The notes beneath the pieces were generated by a model. The model was not told the DNA's origin. It did not search any database and was given only the letters and a program-made list of their open reading frames with translations. DNA of 64,000 nucleotides from JABDIP01 sp965227455 (GTDB lineage: Bacteria > Pseudomonadota > Alphaproteobacteria > DSM-16000 > Inquilinaceae), in assembly GCA_965227455.1 (NCBI GenBank), contig OZ245752.1:1488001-1552000 (forward strand), in the 5' to 3' direction. Made by a program: the position numbers and the translations under genes. Positions 8,932 through 17,578 of this stretch are shown one piece after another. Each line of letters starts with the position of its first letter. Position 1 is the first letter of the stretch.

Positions 8932-9195
8932 TCACGCTCCGAGGTAGGGCTTGTGGCGGACGTGCCGCAGCAGCACGTCCATGAACTGTGGGTCCTTCCG
9001 GGCCGCCCAGACCGCGGCGGTGTGGCCGGTGACCCAGAGCACCAGGCCGGCGATCCAGAGCTGCATCCCGATGCCGATAGCGGCGGCGAGCGTGCCGTTG
9101 AGGATCGCCACGTTGCGCGGCGCTCCGCCCAGCAGCATTGGCTCGGTCAGCGAGCGGTGGAGCGGGACCTCGAAGCCCTGGGTGCTCTCGGCCAT
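8932..9195 (-). CDS. trbD: TrbD, VirB3-like membrane protein
   Basis: An 87-residue protein of the VirB3/TrbD family, a small inner-membrane partner of the VirB4-like ATPase. The family N-terminus GFEVPLHRSLTEPMLLGGAP is clear. A hydrophobic stretch at about residues 29 to 62 probably forms one or two membrane helices. A cytoplasmic tail DPQFMDVLLRHVRHKPYLGA follows; the ending HvrhkxyL is characteristic. It lies between trbC and trbE with almost no spacing. Confidence 0.95.
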   Translation of the reverse strand: MAESTQGFEVPLHRSLTEPMLLGGAPRNVAILNGTLAAAIGIGMQLWIAGLVLWVTGHTAAVWAARKDPQFMDVLLRHVRHKPYLGA

Positions 9196-9209
9196 GTCCT
9201 GGTCTCCCC

Positions 9210-9539
9210 TCAGCCGAAGACGGCGCCGCCGCCGAAGGTGAAGAAGGCGAGGAAGAAGCTGGTCGCCGCGAAGGCGATCGAGAGGCCAAAAACGATCTGG
9301 ATCAGCCGGCGGAAGCCGCCGCTGGTCTCTCCGAAGGCCAATGTCAGGCCGGTCATCGTGATGATGATGACCGCGACGATGCGTGCCACCGGGCCCTCAA
9401 TCGATTCCAGGATGCTCTGAAGCGGCGCCTCCCAGGGCATGCCCGAGCCTGCGGCCTGGGCCGTGTCAGTCCAGGCGAGCCCGAGCACCAGGCTCAGGAT
9501 CAGGACGGATTGGACGGTCCTGCTCATGGATCTCTCCAT
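9210..9539 (-). CDS. trbC: TrbC, VirB2-like pilin
   Basis: TrbC is the major conjugative pilin, exported and inserted in the inner membrane before polymerisation. The 109-residue precursor has a signal peptide (SVLILSLVLGLAWTDTAQA) and two hydrophobic helices at about residues 50 to 68 and 85 to 105 separated by a short basic loop (GFRRLIQ), the normal VirB2 layout. The start is either the first ATG or the Met five codons on, which lies nearer to the signal peptide. The coding region overlaps the 3' end of trbB by about 75 bases. Confidence 0.93.
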   Translation of the reverse strand: MERSMSRTVQSVLILSLVLGLAWTDTAQAAGSGMPWEAPLQSILESIEGPVARIVAVIIITMTGLTLAFGETSGGFRRLIQIVFGLSIAFAATSFFLAFFTFGGGAVFG

Positions 9540-10512
9540 CTGTCAGCGGTTGCACCGGGGGAGTCGCGAGCAGGGTCAGGTCGTAGTCACCGTTGCGAAG
9601 GCCTTCGACGCGGGCGATGGTGTCCACCCGGCGGGCGGAACCCCGCCCCCGGATGAAGACCACCATGTCGATGGCCTCGGCGATGAGCACACGCGGGACG
9701 GTGACGACCGCCTCCTGGATCAGCTGCTCGAGCCGGTAGAGGCCCGCGTGCGCGGAGTTGGCGTGGACGGTGGCCAGCCCGCCGGGGTGGCCGGTGTTCC
9801 AGGCCTTGAGCATGTCGAGGGCTTCGGGCCCGCGGACCTCGCCGACGACGATGCGGTCCGGCCGCAGCCGCAGCGTCGAGCGCACCAGGTCGGCGAGCGT
9901 CACGGTGCCTGGCTTGGTCCTGAGTGCGACATGGTCGGCGGCGGTGCAGTTGAGCTCGCGGGTGTCCTCGATCAGGACGATGCGTTCGCCGTAGCCGGCG
10001 ATCTCGGCAAGCAGCGCGTTGACCAGAGTGGTCTTGCCGGAGCCAGTGCCGCCGACCACGAGAATGTTACGTTGTGACCAGAGGGCGTCGTTGAGCCAAT
10101 CGGCATGGATCGGGCTCATGATGCCGTCGGAGACGTAGTCCTCGAGGCGGTAGACGACGCCGGCCGGCTTTCGGATCGAGAAGCAGGGCGCCATTGAGAC
10201 TGGCGGCAGCACGCCCTCGAAACGCTCCCCTGTCTCCGGCAGCTCGGCGCTGACGATGGGATTCCGCTCGTGGGCCTCGACGCGGATGTGGCTGGCCACC
10301 AGGCGGATGATGCGCTCGGCCTCGGCAACCGGGATCCGCTGGCCGGTGTCGACCCGCCCTTCGCCGTGACGGTCGAGCCAGAGCGTGCCGTCCGGGTTGG
10401 CCATGATCTCGACCACGGCCGGGTCCTCCAGCGCCGCGCCAATCACCGGGCCCATGGCGGTGCGCAGCATGGCGCGCTGGCGCGAGCGGGTGGCATCGCT
10501 GAGGATCGTCAT
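9466..10512 (-). CDS. trbB: TrbB, VirB11-like secretion ATPase
   Basis: TrbB is the hexameric VirB11-type ATPase docked on the cytoplasmic side of the mating channel. The 348-residue protein shows Walker A GGTGSGKT (154-161), the Asp box LIEDTREL (180-187), Walker B-like RPDRIVVGEVRG (218-229) and the His box HPGGLATVHANSA. Its start overlaps the stop of the CopG-like gene (ATGA). The C-terminus runs about 75 bases into trbC, somewhat longer than many relatives, with a proline-rich tail (RPIRPDPEPGARARLD). Confidence 0.97.
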   Translation of the reverse strand: MTILSDATRSRQRAMLRTAMGPVIGAALEDPAVVEIMANPDGTLWLDRHGEGRVDTGQRIPVAEAERIIRLVASHIRVEAHERNPIVSAELPETGERFEGVLPPVSMAPCFSIRKPAGVVYRLEDYVSDGIMSPIHADWLNDALWSQRNILVVGGTGSGKTTLVNALLAEIAGYGERIVLIEDTRELNCTAADHVALRTKPGTVTLADLVRSTLRLRPDRIVVGEVRGPEALDMLKAWNTGHPGGLATVHANSAHAGLYRLEQLIQEAVVTVPRVLIAEAIDMVVFIRGRGSARRVDTIARVEGLRNGDYDLTLLATPPVQPLTDGEIHEQDRPIRPDPEPGARARLD

Positions 10513-10991
10513 CGGCCCGCCTCCCCTTTCCCGGCAGTCTCCGCAGCCTTCCCCTCAGCCTCGTCGAGCCGGAAGAAATCCACCTCCCGGGCCACGATCT
10601 CGTCGAGGGTGTCGCGGATCAGGCTGCGGCCCTCGGCCAGGCGGCCCGCCAGCTCCTTGAGGAAGTAGTCGAAGCGGTCCCGGCCGAGCGCCTTGGCGCT
10701 CCCTTGGTCGGCCTCCGGCAGCGGCGGCGTGAGCGTCAGGAAATAGAGGATGAAGAGGGCGACCGTCTCGGCGACGATCTCATGGTCGCGGCGCTGCTTC
10801 TCGATCTGCCGGGCGAGCTGCTCGATGCGCCGGATCAGAGCCGCGTCCCGCTGGTCGTCCCGGTCGGGCGACAAGAAGGACTCCAGGGCGGCCTCGACGA
10901 TGGCCGACTTGGAGACTCCGGGCCGCCCGGAGGCGATCGCGAGCAGGCGGTCGGTGCCGGTGGAGATGTAGACGCAGAGGCGGGGCTTCAT
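10509..10991 (-). CDS. CopG-like ribbon-helix-helix protein of the tra operon
   Basis: A 160-residue protein starting MKPRLCVYISTGTDRLLAIA. The first 50 residues fit a ribbon-helix-helix fold of the CopG type (strand RLCVYIS, then helices around GVSKSAIVEAALESFLSP). The rest is helical with a coiled-coil-like stretch (RRIEQLARQIEKQRRDHEIVAE) and a mildly hydrophobic LFILYFLTLTPPLP. This gene regularly lies between traG and trbB in this ICE family and is annotated as a CopG regulator. I chose the ATG 11 bases after the traG stop over an upstream TTG. It may bind DNA near oriT or autoregulate the operon; this is inference. Confidence 0.85.
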   Translation of the reverse strand: MKPRLCVYISTGTDRLLAIASGRPGVSKSAIVEAALESFLSPDRDDQRDAALIRRIEQLARQIEKQRRDHEIVAETVALFILYFLTLTPPLPEADQGSAKALGRDRFDYFLKELAGRLAEGRSLIRDTLDEIVAREVDFFRLDEAEGKAAETAGKGEAGR

Positions 10992-11002
10992 CGGCTCGCT
11001 CC

Positions 11003-13093
11003 TCAAAACTTGGGCAGCAGGTCGCCGTCGTCCCCGGCGTTGAGGCCGTGGGCGCGCTGGACATCGGTGAGCTTCCGCGCCGGCACGTCCTTGCGAACCG
11101 TGGGCGGCGCATCGAAGTCGTCGTCCAGCAGGCGGGGCTCGTGGCGCGGCGGCTGGGGGTCGCGCGGCCGCTCGGCGGCGTCGAGCTCGGGATGGCGCTT
11201 GAGGCCGCCGTCGTCCGCCGCGAGGCCGGCGGCCCAGGAGTCGTCACCAGGTTCCAGGCGGTCGTCGGTGCCGCGCACGACGCCGCTCCAGTCGTCCGGG
11301 CGTGCTTCGGGCTTGTCCGCATAGCCTTCGTCGCGGAGGGGCGCGGGAGCGGTCATGCGGCCGGTGAAGTTCCTGTCCTCGTAGTACCTAAGTTTCTTTG
11401 CGCGGATCGGGGGATGGCCCGAAACCAGCACCAGCGCGTCCTCGGCCGGCAGCTGCATCACCTCACCCGGCGTCAGGAGCGGCCGCGCCGTCTCCTGACG
11501 CGAGACCATGACGTGGGCCAGCCAAGGCGCCAGGCGATGGCCGGCGTAGTTCTTCTGGGCCCGGAGCTGCGTCGCGGTCCCGAGCGAGTCGCTGATCCGC
11601 TTGGCGGTGCGCTCGTCGTTGGACGCAAAGGCGATCCGGACGTGGCAGTTGTCGAGGATCGAGTTGTTCTCGCCGTAAGCCTTGCTGATCTGGTTCAGGC
11701 TCTGGGCGATCAGGTAAGCGCGGATGCCGTAGCCCGCCATGAAGGCCAGGGCCGACTCGAAGAAGTCCAGGCGGCCAAGAGCGGGGAACTCGTCCAGCAT
11801 CATGAGCAGCTGCAGGCGGGACTTTGCGCACTGGCGCGTGCGGTCGCGCCTGAACCACCGGAGGACCCTGCTCAGAGGCAGCCGGCTTGCCTGCGCCGGG
11901 TGCACGAGGTCCTCGGTCAGGCGACGGCCGATCTGGTTGAGGATCAGCCGGACCAGAGGCTTGGTCCGCGAGATGTCCGACGGCGGGATGACCAGGTAGA
12001 GCGAAACCGGATGACGGGCCTCCATAAGGTCTGCGATGCGCCAATCGCTGCTCGAGGTCACGCGCGCCACGGTCGGGTCGCGGTAGAGTCCGAGGAAGGA
12101 CATGGCGGTGGAGAGCACGCCGGAGCGTTCGTTGTCCGACTTGTTGAGCAGCTCCCGCGCCGCTTCGGCGACCGCGGGATGGGCCTGCGGCTTGTCCTTC
12201 GTGCCCAGGTGGTTCGTGGTCATCATGACCCGAAGCGTCCGCTCGAAGGAGCGCGACGGATCGGAGAGGAAGCTCGCGACCCGGGCGAGGGTCTTCTCCT
12301 GCTCGCCGTAGAGCACGTGCAGGATCACGCCGACCAGCAGCGCGTGGGAGGTCTTCTCCCAGTGGCTGCGACGCTCCAGCGCGCCTTCGGGATCGACGAG
12401 GATGTCGGCGATGTTCTGGACGTCGCGCACCTCGTTAAGGCCGCGCCGCACCTCCATCAGCGGATTGTATCTGGCACTGCGGGGATCGGTCGGGTTGAAC
12501 AGCAGGCAGTGGGAGAACCGGGAGCGCCAGCCGGAGGTGAGCTGCCAGTTCTCGCCCTTGATGTCGTGGATGACTGCCGAGCCCGTCCAGCTGAGCAGCG
12601 TCGGGATGACCAGGCCCACGCCCTTGCCCGATCGCGTCGGCGCGAAGGCCATGACGTGCTCCGGCCCGTCGTGCCGCAGGTAGCTGTCATCAAGCCGCCC
12701 GAGGAACAGGCCGCGGGGCTCGAAGAGACCCGCCCGCTTGGCCTCGGCCCTGGTCGCCCAGCGCGACGAGCCGTAGGTGGTGACATTGCGAGCCTGCCGT
12801 GCCCGCCACACCGAGCCGATGATGGCGACCACGGCGCCGCCGATGCCACCCGCCGCCGCGAGGGCTCCGGCCTTGTTGAAGACCGCCGGCGCATAGGCCT
12901 CGTAGGCGTACCACCACTCGAAAAGCCGCCAGGGCAGATAGACCGGCAGGCCCGCGGCAGTGAACCAAGCCGGCCCGAGCGCGGCCTGGTGGCCGAGCAT
13001 GGCGGCGGCCCACTGGGTGGCGCCCCAGAGCGAGCCAATGATGATCGCAAAGACCACCATAGCTTGTCCGATCAGAATTTTCGTGGGGGTCAT
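11003..13093 (-). CDS. traG: TraG, VirD4-like type IV coupling protein
   Basis: TraG brings the relaxase-DNA complex to the secretion channel. The 696-residue protein has membrane helices at about residues 10 to 30 and 75 to 95. Its cytoplasmic motor domain has Walker A APTRSGKG (151-158) and Walker B LLMMLDEFPALG, followed by the family signature IRAYLIAQSLNQI. The C-terminal 90 residues are hydrophilic. I start it at the ATG preceded by AAGGAG (MTPTKILIGQ) rather than nine codons upstream. It is the first gene of the trb operon as seen here, and transcription is likely to begin in the AT-rich gap to its right. Confidence 0.97.
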   Translation of the reverse strand: MTPTKILIGQAMVVFAIIIGSLWGATQWAAAMLGHQAALGPAWFTAAGLPVYLPWRLFEWWYAYEAYAPAVFNKAGALAAAGGIGGAVVAIIGSVWRARQARNVTTYGSSRWATRAEAKRAGLFEPRGLFLGRLDDSYLRHDGPEHVMAFAPTRSGKGVGLVIPTLLSWTGSAVIHDIKGENWQLTSGWRSRFSHCLLFNPTDPRSARYNPLMEVRRGLNEVRDVQNIADILVDPEGALERRSHWEKTSHALLVGVILHVLYGEQEKTLARVASFLSDPSRSFERTLRVMMTTNHLGTKDKPQAHPAVAEAARELLNKSDNERSGVLSTAMSFLGLYRDPTVARVTSSSDWRIADLMEARHPVSLYLVIPPSDISRTKPLVRLILNQIGRRLTEDLVHPAQASRLPLSRVLRWFRRDRTRQCAKSRLQLLMMLDEFPALGRLDFFESALAFMAGYGIRAYLIAQSLNQISKAYGENNSILDNCHVRIAFASNDERTAKRISDSLGTATQLRAQKNYAGHRLAPWLAHVMVSRQETARPLLTPGEVMQLPAEDALVLVSGHPPIRAKKLRYYEDRNFTGRMTAPAPLRDEGYADKPEARPDDWSGVVRGTDDRLEPGDDSWAAGLAADDGGLKRHPELDAAERPRDPQPPRHEPRLLDDDFDAPPTVRKDVPARKLTDVQRAHGLNAGDDGDLLPKF

Positions 13094-13346
13094 GCCTGGC
13101 TCCTTGGGCCGCGCATCCATCGTGCTCGCCCAAAGAGAAGATCGGCAAAGCGCAAGTTGTCAAGAGCATTAAATCAATATAATCAAATGCTTACATGATA
13201 CAGCGGGTAGTATATTTAGATAGTGAGATAGTGAACGAACGTGAGTGATCTCTAGTGAACCGAAGAAATTTTTGCTATCATGGGCTGTAGAGGTCGGCGC
13301 GGGAGCCCGACCGCACACCGGCAGGTTCCAGGAAGCAGGTACGACG
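13094..13346. promoter_or_regulatory. AT-rich divergent promoter region with TAGTGA repeats
   Basis: This gap separates minus-strand traG from the plus-strand secreted-protein gene. It is strikingly AT-rich between about 13165 and 13230 compared with its surroundings. The hexamer TAGTGA occurs at 13221, 13229 and 13253, with a near copy GAGTGA at 13243, as expected for a regulator site cluster. No start site is proven. It is the natural place for the traG/trb promoter. Confidence 0.5.
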
Positions 13347-13978
13347 ATGAAACGGCACGCTGTCCTCGTCCTCGCCATAACGGTTGGGCTCTTCTCGCCG
13401 GCGCCGCTCGTGGCGGCCGATGTCGACGGCTTCGATATCCTGGGCATCCAGCTGGCCATGTCGCCGGACGAGGTGGAGACGCGGGTGAGAGCGAAGGGTT
13501 TCGATGACATCGTGACCGGCACCGGCCCATCCTTCGAGCAGCTGGTTGCAATGCAGAGCCGCGAGCGGGTGCTGTCGCAGGGCTTCGTCAGCGTCCGTTT
13601 CATGAAGTTCGGGAACGACCGGGAAATCGTCGAGGTGTTCTTCGTGCAGACGCCGGCCGGCTCGCGGGTCTCTCAGGTCGCGTATCGGTTCGTCGGGTCC
13701 GGCGTGAACCTCGATCAGATGACGGATCAGGTCCTCGAGAAGTATGGACAGCCCGACCTGCAGCGCGGCGACCAGTGGATGTGGGGCGATACGGCAGAGT
13801 ATGTGCAGCAACGAAAGGGGCCGTACCTGGAGTTCGACCGCGATCCCATGCGGGTCTTCGGTCGGCAGCCCCTCGGCAACCTGACGCTTGGCGACCCCAG
13901 CCTCAAAGCGACCGCCGATGATGCCGTGGCCCAGGCCGCGTTCGAACGCACAGGCGGAGAGCTGCCGCGGTTCTAGCT
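13347..13978 (+). CDS. secreted protein of unknown function
   Basis: A 209-residue frame beginning MKRHAVLVLAITVGLFSPAP, with a standard signal peptide ending near PLVAA. The mature part begins DVDGFDILGIQLAMSPDEVETRVRA, a pattern seen in small periplasmic proteins in which a GIxLGMs.eev segment precedes a repeat-like alpha/beta fold. VAYRFVGSGVNLDQMTDQVLEKYGQPD and WGDTAEYVQQRKGPYLEF resemble SmpA/BamE-like modules. I do not assign a function. It is the only plus-strand gene among the transfer genes and is divergent from traG. Confidence 0.8.
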
Positions 13979-14022
13979 TGGACCTGTCGCCGCAGCGCCT
14001 CCACGGTCCGCTCGCCTGCACG

Positions 14023-16071
14023 TCAGTCGATGCTGCGCCCACGCGATCGACCAAGCTCCCAGGAAATGCTCTGCCCGCGCACGATCCCGGCCACCTGCCG
14101 GTCGCGGTTGCGCTCCAGCACCGGCCGCCAAGGCACCAGCGTGAAGTCGCGGCTCCGTTCGATCAGGGCGAACTTGCCGCTCGCCAGCTGGACCGGGCGC
14201 CGATAGATGCCTTCGACGGACGCGCCCTCGCCTGCCGGGCGGTAATCCAGGCCGGTTTCCTTCGCGATCCGGTCGCCGACCTGCCGGAGCTCCCGCCGGC
14301 GGAGGATCAGGAGCAGGTTCCGCTGGTAGCGGGTCCGGCGGCCGCGATCCTCGGCGAGGCCCTCCGCGATCAGACGGGCACGTCGTGCGTCGAGCGCTTG
14401 CTTCACCTCACGGCCGAAGCCGAGGTCGCGCAGGGGCGCAGGGTCTTGCCCAATGAGCTGCCGGTCGAGCCAGGTGGCACCGACCGAGCGCAGCTGTCTT
14501 TCGATCGTCAGGCTCGACTGTACCGTGACCTGCACCGGCCAACGCGCGCTTCGCGCCTTCTCGTAAGCCGCGGCCTTGTCGAGGAAGTCTTTGGGGATCT
14601 CCCAGGTGCCGTCTGGCCGGCGGACGACGATGTTGGCGCGGCGCAGAGCCTCCAGGCGCCTCACATGGGCCTGCACATAGGCGGGCGAGGTCCTGCCGTC
14701 CTGCGCGCTGTGCGCCTCGGCGCTGTAGACCCCATCGTTGCCGGCGGCGATCTCGGCGACGGCGACGTCCGCCCGCGCGGGCTCGCCGCTGCGTGCCGTG
14801 ACCTCGATCACGACGCCCCGCGTGTAGTCGGAGAGATCGTCCTGTCGGCCGATGTCGATGTAGTGCGCGCGTCCGTCCACGCCGTCGACGATCAGATAGT
14901 GCCGGTCGTTGAGTTCGTCGGTGAGACCGAGCTCGAAGATGCGGCCGACCAGGGACCGGCCGGCCATGGCGGCCGGATCGTAGATTGCGTAGTCGCGGGC
15001 GCCCCGGTCGAGGCCCTCCCCCTTCATGGCCCGGTGCAGGGTCTTGATGATGTCGCCCCGCTCGCCCAGGCGCCTCAGGGTCTGTTCCATCGAACCCGAG
15101 AGCTGCCAGACGCCTGGCGACATCTGCCTGGCGATCCCCATGCGTTCGAGCTTCTGCAGGCGGCCGATCTTGAGCGCGCGGTCGGAACGCGACTCGCTGG
15201 CGCTCTCGTCCGGACGCAAATCGATCACCCCGAAGACCGCCTCCTGCAGGAGCCGCCGGTCGAGACCGGTCAGACGCTCTTGAGCCACTTCGCGCCTAGA
15301 CCGCTCATGACGCTCGCTTTCGGTTTCCCGGCCGAGCTCCAGCGTGACCAGCTCCTGCGCCCGTTCGCGGATGCCGTGGGAGATATAGTCCCGAGCGATC
15401 ACCAGGTCTTTGTCGAGGTCGTCCTTGCCACGGAGGACGATGTGCGTGTGCGGGTGGCCGGTGTTGTAGTGGTCGACCGCGACCCAATCGAGCCTGGTGC
15501 CCAGGTCCTTCTCGGTCTGTGCCATGAGACCGCGGGTGAAGGCCTTGAGGTCGTGCAGCTGCGTGGAGTCCTCCGGCGAAACTATGAAGCGGAACTGGTG
15601 GCGGTCGCCCTGGCAGCGCTCGTTGAAGGCCGAGGCATCCGCGTCATCGGAGAGCGCGTCGTAGACCCTGCCCGGCCTCCCGTCCCGGCCGGCGCCGTCC
15701 CGCTGGATATACTTCAGATGCTTCGCCGACTGGACGCTGCCCCTCCCGGTCAGCTTCACGAAGCGGGCCTTGACCACGACACGGCGTACTCCCGGCTGTC
15801 GCGCGCGGCCCCCGGCCAGGCCCGCACCGCGGCCGGACAGACGGCCGCGCACTGCGGCCGCGTGGCCGTGGCCGGCGCCGCGCCCGATCCGGCTTCCGGA
15901 GAACGCGGACCGGCCCTTCCCCCGGCCCCGGTGTGATGGCGCGCGCAATTCGTTCATCGCCTGGAGTACGCGGTTGATATACCGCTTCGCTGGCCTGCCA
16001 CCCCGTGACCGGATGCGGCCGAGCTTGGGCTTGAAGTCGTCCTCGCCGTCGGCGGTCACTGTTTCAGCCAC
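14023..16071 (-). CDS. rlxS: VirD2-like relaxase, DUF3363 family
   Basis: The relaxase nicks oriT, stays bound to the 5' end and pilots the strand into the recipient. The protein is about 682 residues from the GTG start at VAETVTADGEDDFKPKLGRI, whose sequence matches the usual family N-terminus; a TTG 30 codons upstream is possible. The likely nicking tyrosine is Tyr121 (KHLKYIQRDG). The metal site is the H-P-H-T-H cluster at residues 206-210 (NTGHPHTHIVLRG). The C-terminal half is the DUF3363 region. A basic low-complexity stretch lies at about residues 45 to 95. RlxS of ICEMlSymR7A is the best-known relative. Confidence 0.93.
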   Translation of the reverse strand: MAETVTADGEDDFKPKLGRIRSRGGRPAKRYINRVLQAMNELRAPSHRGRGKGRSAFSGSRIGRGAGHGHAAAVRGRLSGRGAGLAGGRARQPGVRRVVVKARFVKLTGRGSVQSAKHLKYIQRDGAGRDGRPGRVYDALSDDADASAFNERCQGDRHQFRFIVSPEDSTQLHDLKAFTRGLMAQTEKDLGTRLDWVAVDHYNTGHPHTHIVLRGKDDLDKDLVIARDYISHGIRERAQELVTLELGRETESERHERSRREVAQERLTGLDRRLLQEAVFGVIDLRPDESASESRSDRALKIGRLQKLERMGIARQMSPGVWQLSGSMEQTLRRLGERGDIIKTLHRAMKGEGLDRGARDYAIYDPAAMAGRSLVGRIFELGLTDELNDRHYLIVDGVDGRAHYIDIGRQDDLSDYTRGVVIEVTARSGEPARADVAVAEIAAGNDGVYSAEAHSAQDGRTSPAYVQAHVRRLEALRRANIVVRRPDGTWEIPKDFLDKAAAYEKARSARWPVQVTVQSSLTIERQLRSVGATWLDRQLIGQDPAPLRDLGFGREVKQALDARRARLIAEGLAEDRGRRTRYQRNLLLILRRRELRQVGDRIAKETGLDYRPAGEGASVEGIYRRPVQLASGKFALIERSRDFTLVPWRPVLERNRDRQVAGIVRGQSISWELGRSRGRSID

Positions 16072-16264
16072 CTTCGGGCTATGCCGCAATGCCCTCGAAA
16101 TACCGGGCCTTGCCTGGATGACTCCATCGCAATCCCAGGCGGAGCAAAGCTTCGGGCACAAAAGGGGGTGACACCGTCATACCCACATGGCGCTGGCCAA
16201 ACGATGTGCAGACCTGGGATCCGGCGCCTCATGGCGCCGTTCCTTTTATCTTGCCCTCCGGCCG
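16072..16264. other. traF-relaxase gap with inverted repeat; possible oriT
   Basis: The gap upstream of the relaxase gene holds a perfect 7-bp inverted repeat CGGCGCC-TCAT-GGCGCCG near 16222-16239, followed on the plus strand by a T-rich TTCCTTTTAT. No plus-strand gene precedes it, so a conventional terminator makes little sense there. Origins of transfer often lie next to the relaxase gene. I offer this as a candidate only, with no recognised nick-site consensus. Confidence 0.3.
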
Positions 16265-16837
16265 TCATGGGCTTTTCTTCTTACAGACTCGCTGTCTGCA
16301 CATCGGGTGGCGGTTCGGGAGTTCGGGGGTCGAGACCGCGATCGGCCGTGCTCGGCCGATGAGTTCGGAGCCTCGGACGGGACCGAAGTAGCGGCTGTCG
16401 AGCGACGCCAGAATGTCCGTCATGGCGAGGAAGTACTCGTCCCGCTGCAAGACGCGACAGCCCCTCCAGACCGGCATCGGACGCCCCAGAGAATCGGTCT
16501 CCAGCGGCTCCGCCAAGCGGTCCGAGTTGAGGTAGATCGCACCTCCGCGGAGGCAGACATGATCGCCTTCCGAGGCGACAACCCGCTTCACGACGGGCAC
16601 GTTTTCAGCCAGGTAGCCACGCTCCACGAAGAGGGAGCGCAGAGGTTCAGGCACCCTGGCGGCGACCAAGTCGCCTACATAGACCTTCGCCGAGTCGTCG
16701 ACCCAATAGACCCCGATCGGGGCGCTCGGACTCTGATTGTAGAGCAGCAATGACGGGGTCTCGAAGACCGACACGGCCGTCAGCATGAACGCCGAAAGAC
16801 CGACGGAGGCGAGGATGGCACCCCTCCTCCAGCTCAT
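16265..16837 (-). CDS. traF: TraF, S26-type conjugation protease
   Basis: TraF-type proteases of the signal peptidase I (S26) family mature or cyclise the conjugative pilin. The 190-residue protein has an N-terminal membrane segment (about residues 8 to 26) and the TraF signature YNQSPSAPIGVYWV with probable catalytic Ser38. VPVVKRVVASEGDHVCL gives probable general base Lys84, and PMPVWRGCRVLQRDEYFLA and SLDSRYFGPV complete the conserved blocks. Its start overlaps the DUF2840 stop (ATGA). It is intact and of normal length. Confidence 0.93.
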   Translation of the reverse strand: MSWRRGAILASVGLSAFMLTAVSVFETPSLLLYNQSPSAPIGVYWVDDSAKVYVGDLVAARVPEPLRSLFVERGYLAENVPVVKRVVASEGDHVCLRGGAIYLNSDRLAEPLETDSLGRPMPVWRGCRVLQRDEYFLAMTDILASLDSRYFGPVRGSELIGRARPIAVSTPELPNRHPMCRQRVCKKKSP

Positions 16838-17301
16838 GGGAACAGCGCCGTCCTGATCGCCTGGACGCGCATTTGTGCGGCCGTGTAAGGCCGGATCGGA
16901 GAGCGCGTTTGAATGCGGATGTGGAGAAGGCGGAAGTAGGCAGGGGCCACATCCGCCGGGTCGAAACCGGCGCTCACCAGGCCGTCGATGGCTTCAAGGG
17001 CGCGTTTGACGCGCGCCTTGCCGCGTGCGTCGAGGAGGATTTCAGCGCCGGGCCTGACGCCGGGAACGCGGTGCAGCCGAGCGCCGTCGCCGTCCGCGCG
17101 GAGGACCCAGAAGCGCCAGTACCGGGTGCCGTATTCGTTGGCTTCCCAGCGCATATAGCCGAAGACCTGGCCCGCCGCGAAATACGCCAGCGCGCGTCTG
17201 CGGTCCGGTTCCTGCCAGTGCCGGGGGTCGCCGAAGGGCAGCCAGTAGTTCACGAAGTCCGGCAGGTACAGGACCTCGACCCGGGTCAAGAGCTCAGCCA
17301 T
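16834..17301 (-). CDS. DUF2840 family protein
   Basis: A 155-residue protein starting MAELLTRVEVLYLPDFVNYW. The family core includes QVFGYMRWEANEYGTRYWRF and the C-terminal PAYFRLLHIRIQTRSPIRPY. DUF2840 genes lie between the excisionase and traF genes in many alphaproteobacterial ICEs; their function is unknown. I chose the ATG overlapping the end of the excisionase gene by eight bases. A longer reading frame upstream overlaps that gene extensively and is not credible. Confidence 0.88.
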   Translation of the reverse strand: MAELLTRVEVLYLPDFVNYWLPFGDPRHWQEPDRRRALAYFAAGQVFGYMRWEANEYGTRYWRFWVLRADGDGARLHRVPGVRPGAEILLDARGKARVKRALEAIDGLVSAGFDPADVAPAYFRLLHIRIQTRSPIRPYTAAQMRVQAIRTALFP

Positions 17302-17578
17302 CCGAGGCCGCTTGCGCATCGCTCGAGGCCCGCAGGTCGTCCTCCGATGTCGACGTTCGCATGCGCGACGCGGACCAAGCTTTGAGATCCTCGATGTCAT
17401 AGCGGACAAGTCGGCCATGCTTGCGGAAGCGCGGTCCGGTGCCGTTGAGCCGCATGTTGGCCAGCGTTCCTTTTGCCAGCTTGAGGACGCCTGCGGCTTC
17501 GCCGGGCGTCAGATAGGGGCTGTCGGAGGGCGCGGCATCGCCGCTGCGCTGGGGCTCGTGTGCTTGAGTTTTTTCCAT
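17294..17578 (-). CDS. rdfS: RdfS-like excisionase, helix-turn-helix protein
   Basis: A 94-residue protein with a MerR/excisionase-type winged helix at about residues 21 to 72: YLTPGEAAGVLKLAKGTLAN, then GPRFRKHGRLVRYDIEDLKAW. RdfS is the recombination directionality factor that promotes ICE excision by the tyrosine integrase in ICEMlSymR7A, where it also precedes DUF2840 and traF. Here the same order rdfS, DUF2840, traF is kept with overlapping ends, so the three are probably co-transcribed. In that system FseA activates rdfS, and an FseA-like gene lies at 43.3 kb. Assignment rests on fold, size and neighbours. Confidence 0.8.
   Translation of the reverse strand: MEKTQAHEPQRSGDAAPSDSPYLTPGEAAGVLKLAKGTLANMRLNGTGPRFRKHGRLVRYDIEDLKAWSASRMRTSTSEDDLRASSDAQAASDG

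Noticed and set aside
11048..13198. A 716-codon plus-strand frame opposite traG
   Set aside because: Antisense shadow of an unmistakable coupling-protein gene. No motif, biased composition.
13888..15936. A 682-codon plus-strand frame opposite the relaxase
   Set aside because: Antisense of the relaxase, whose active-site motifs are clear on the other strand.
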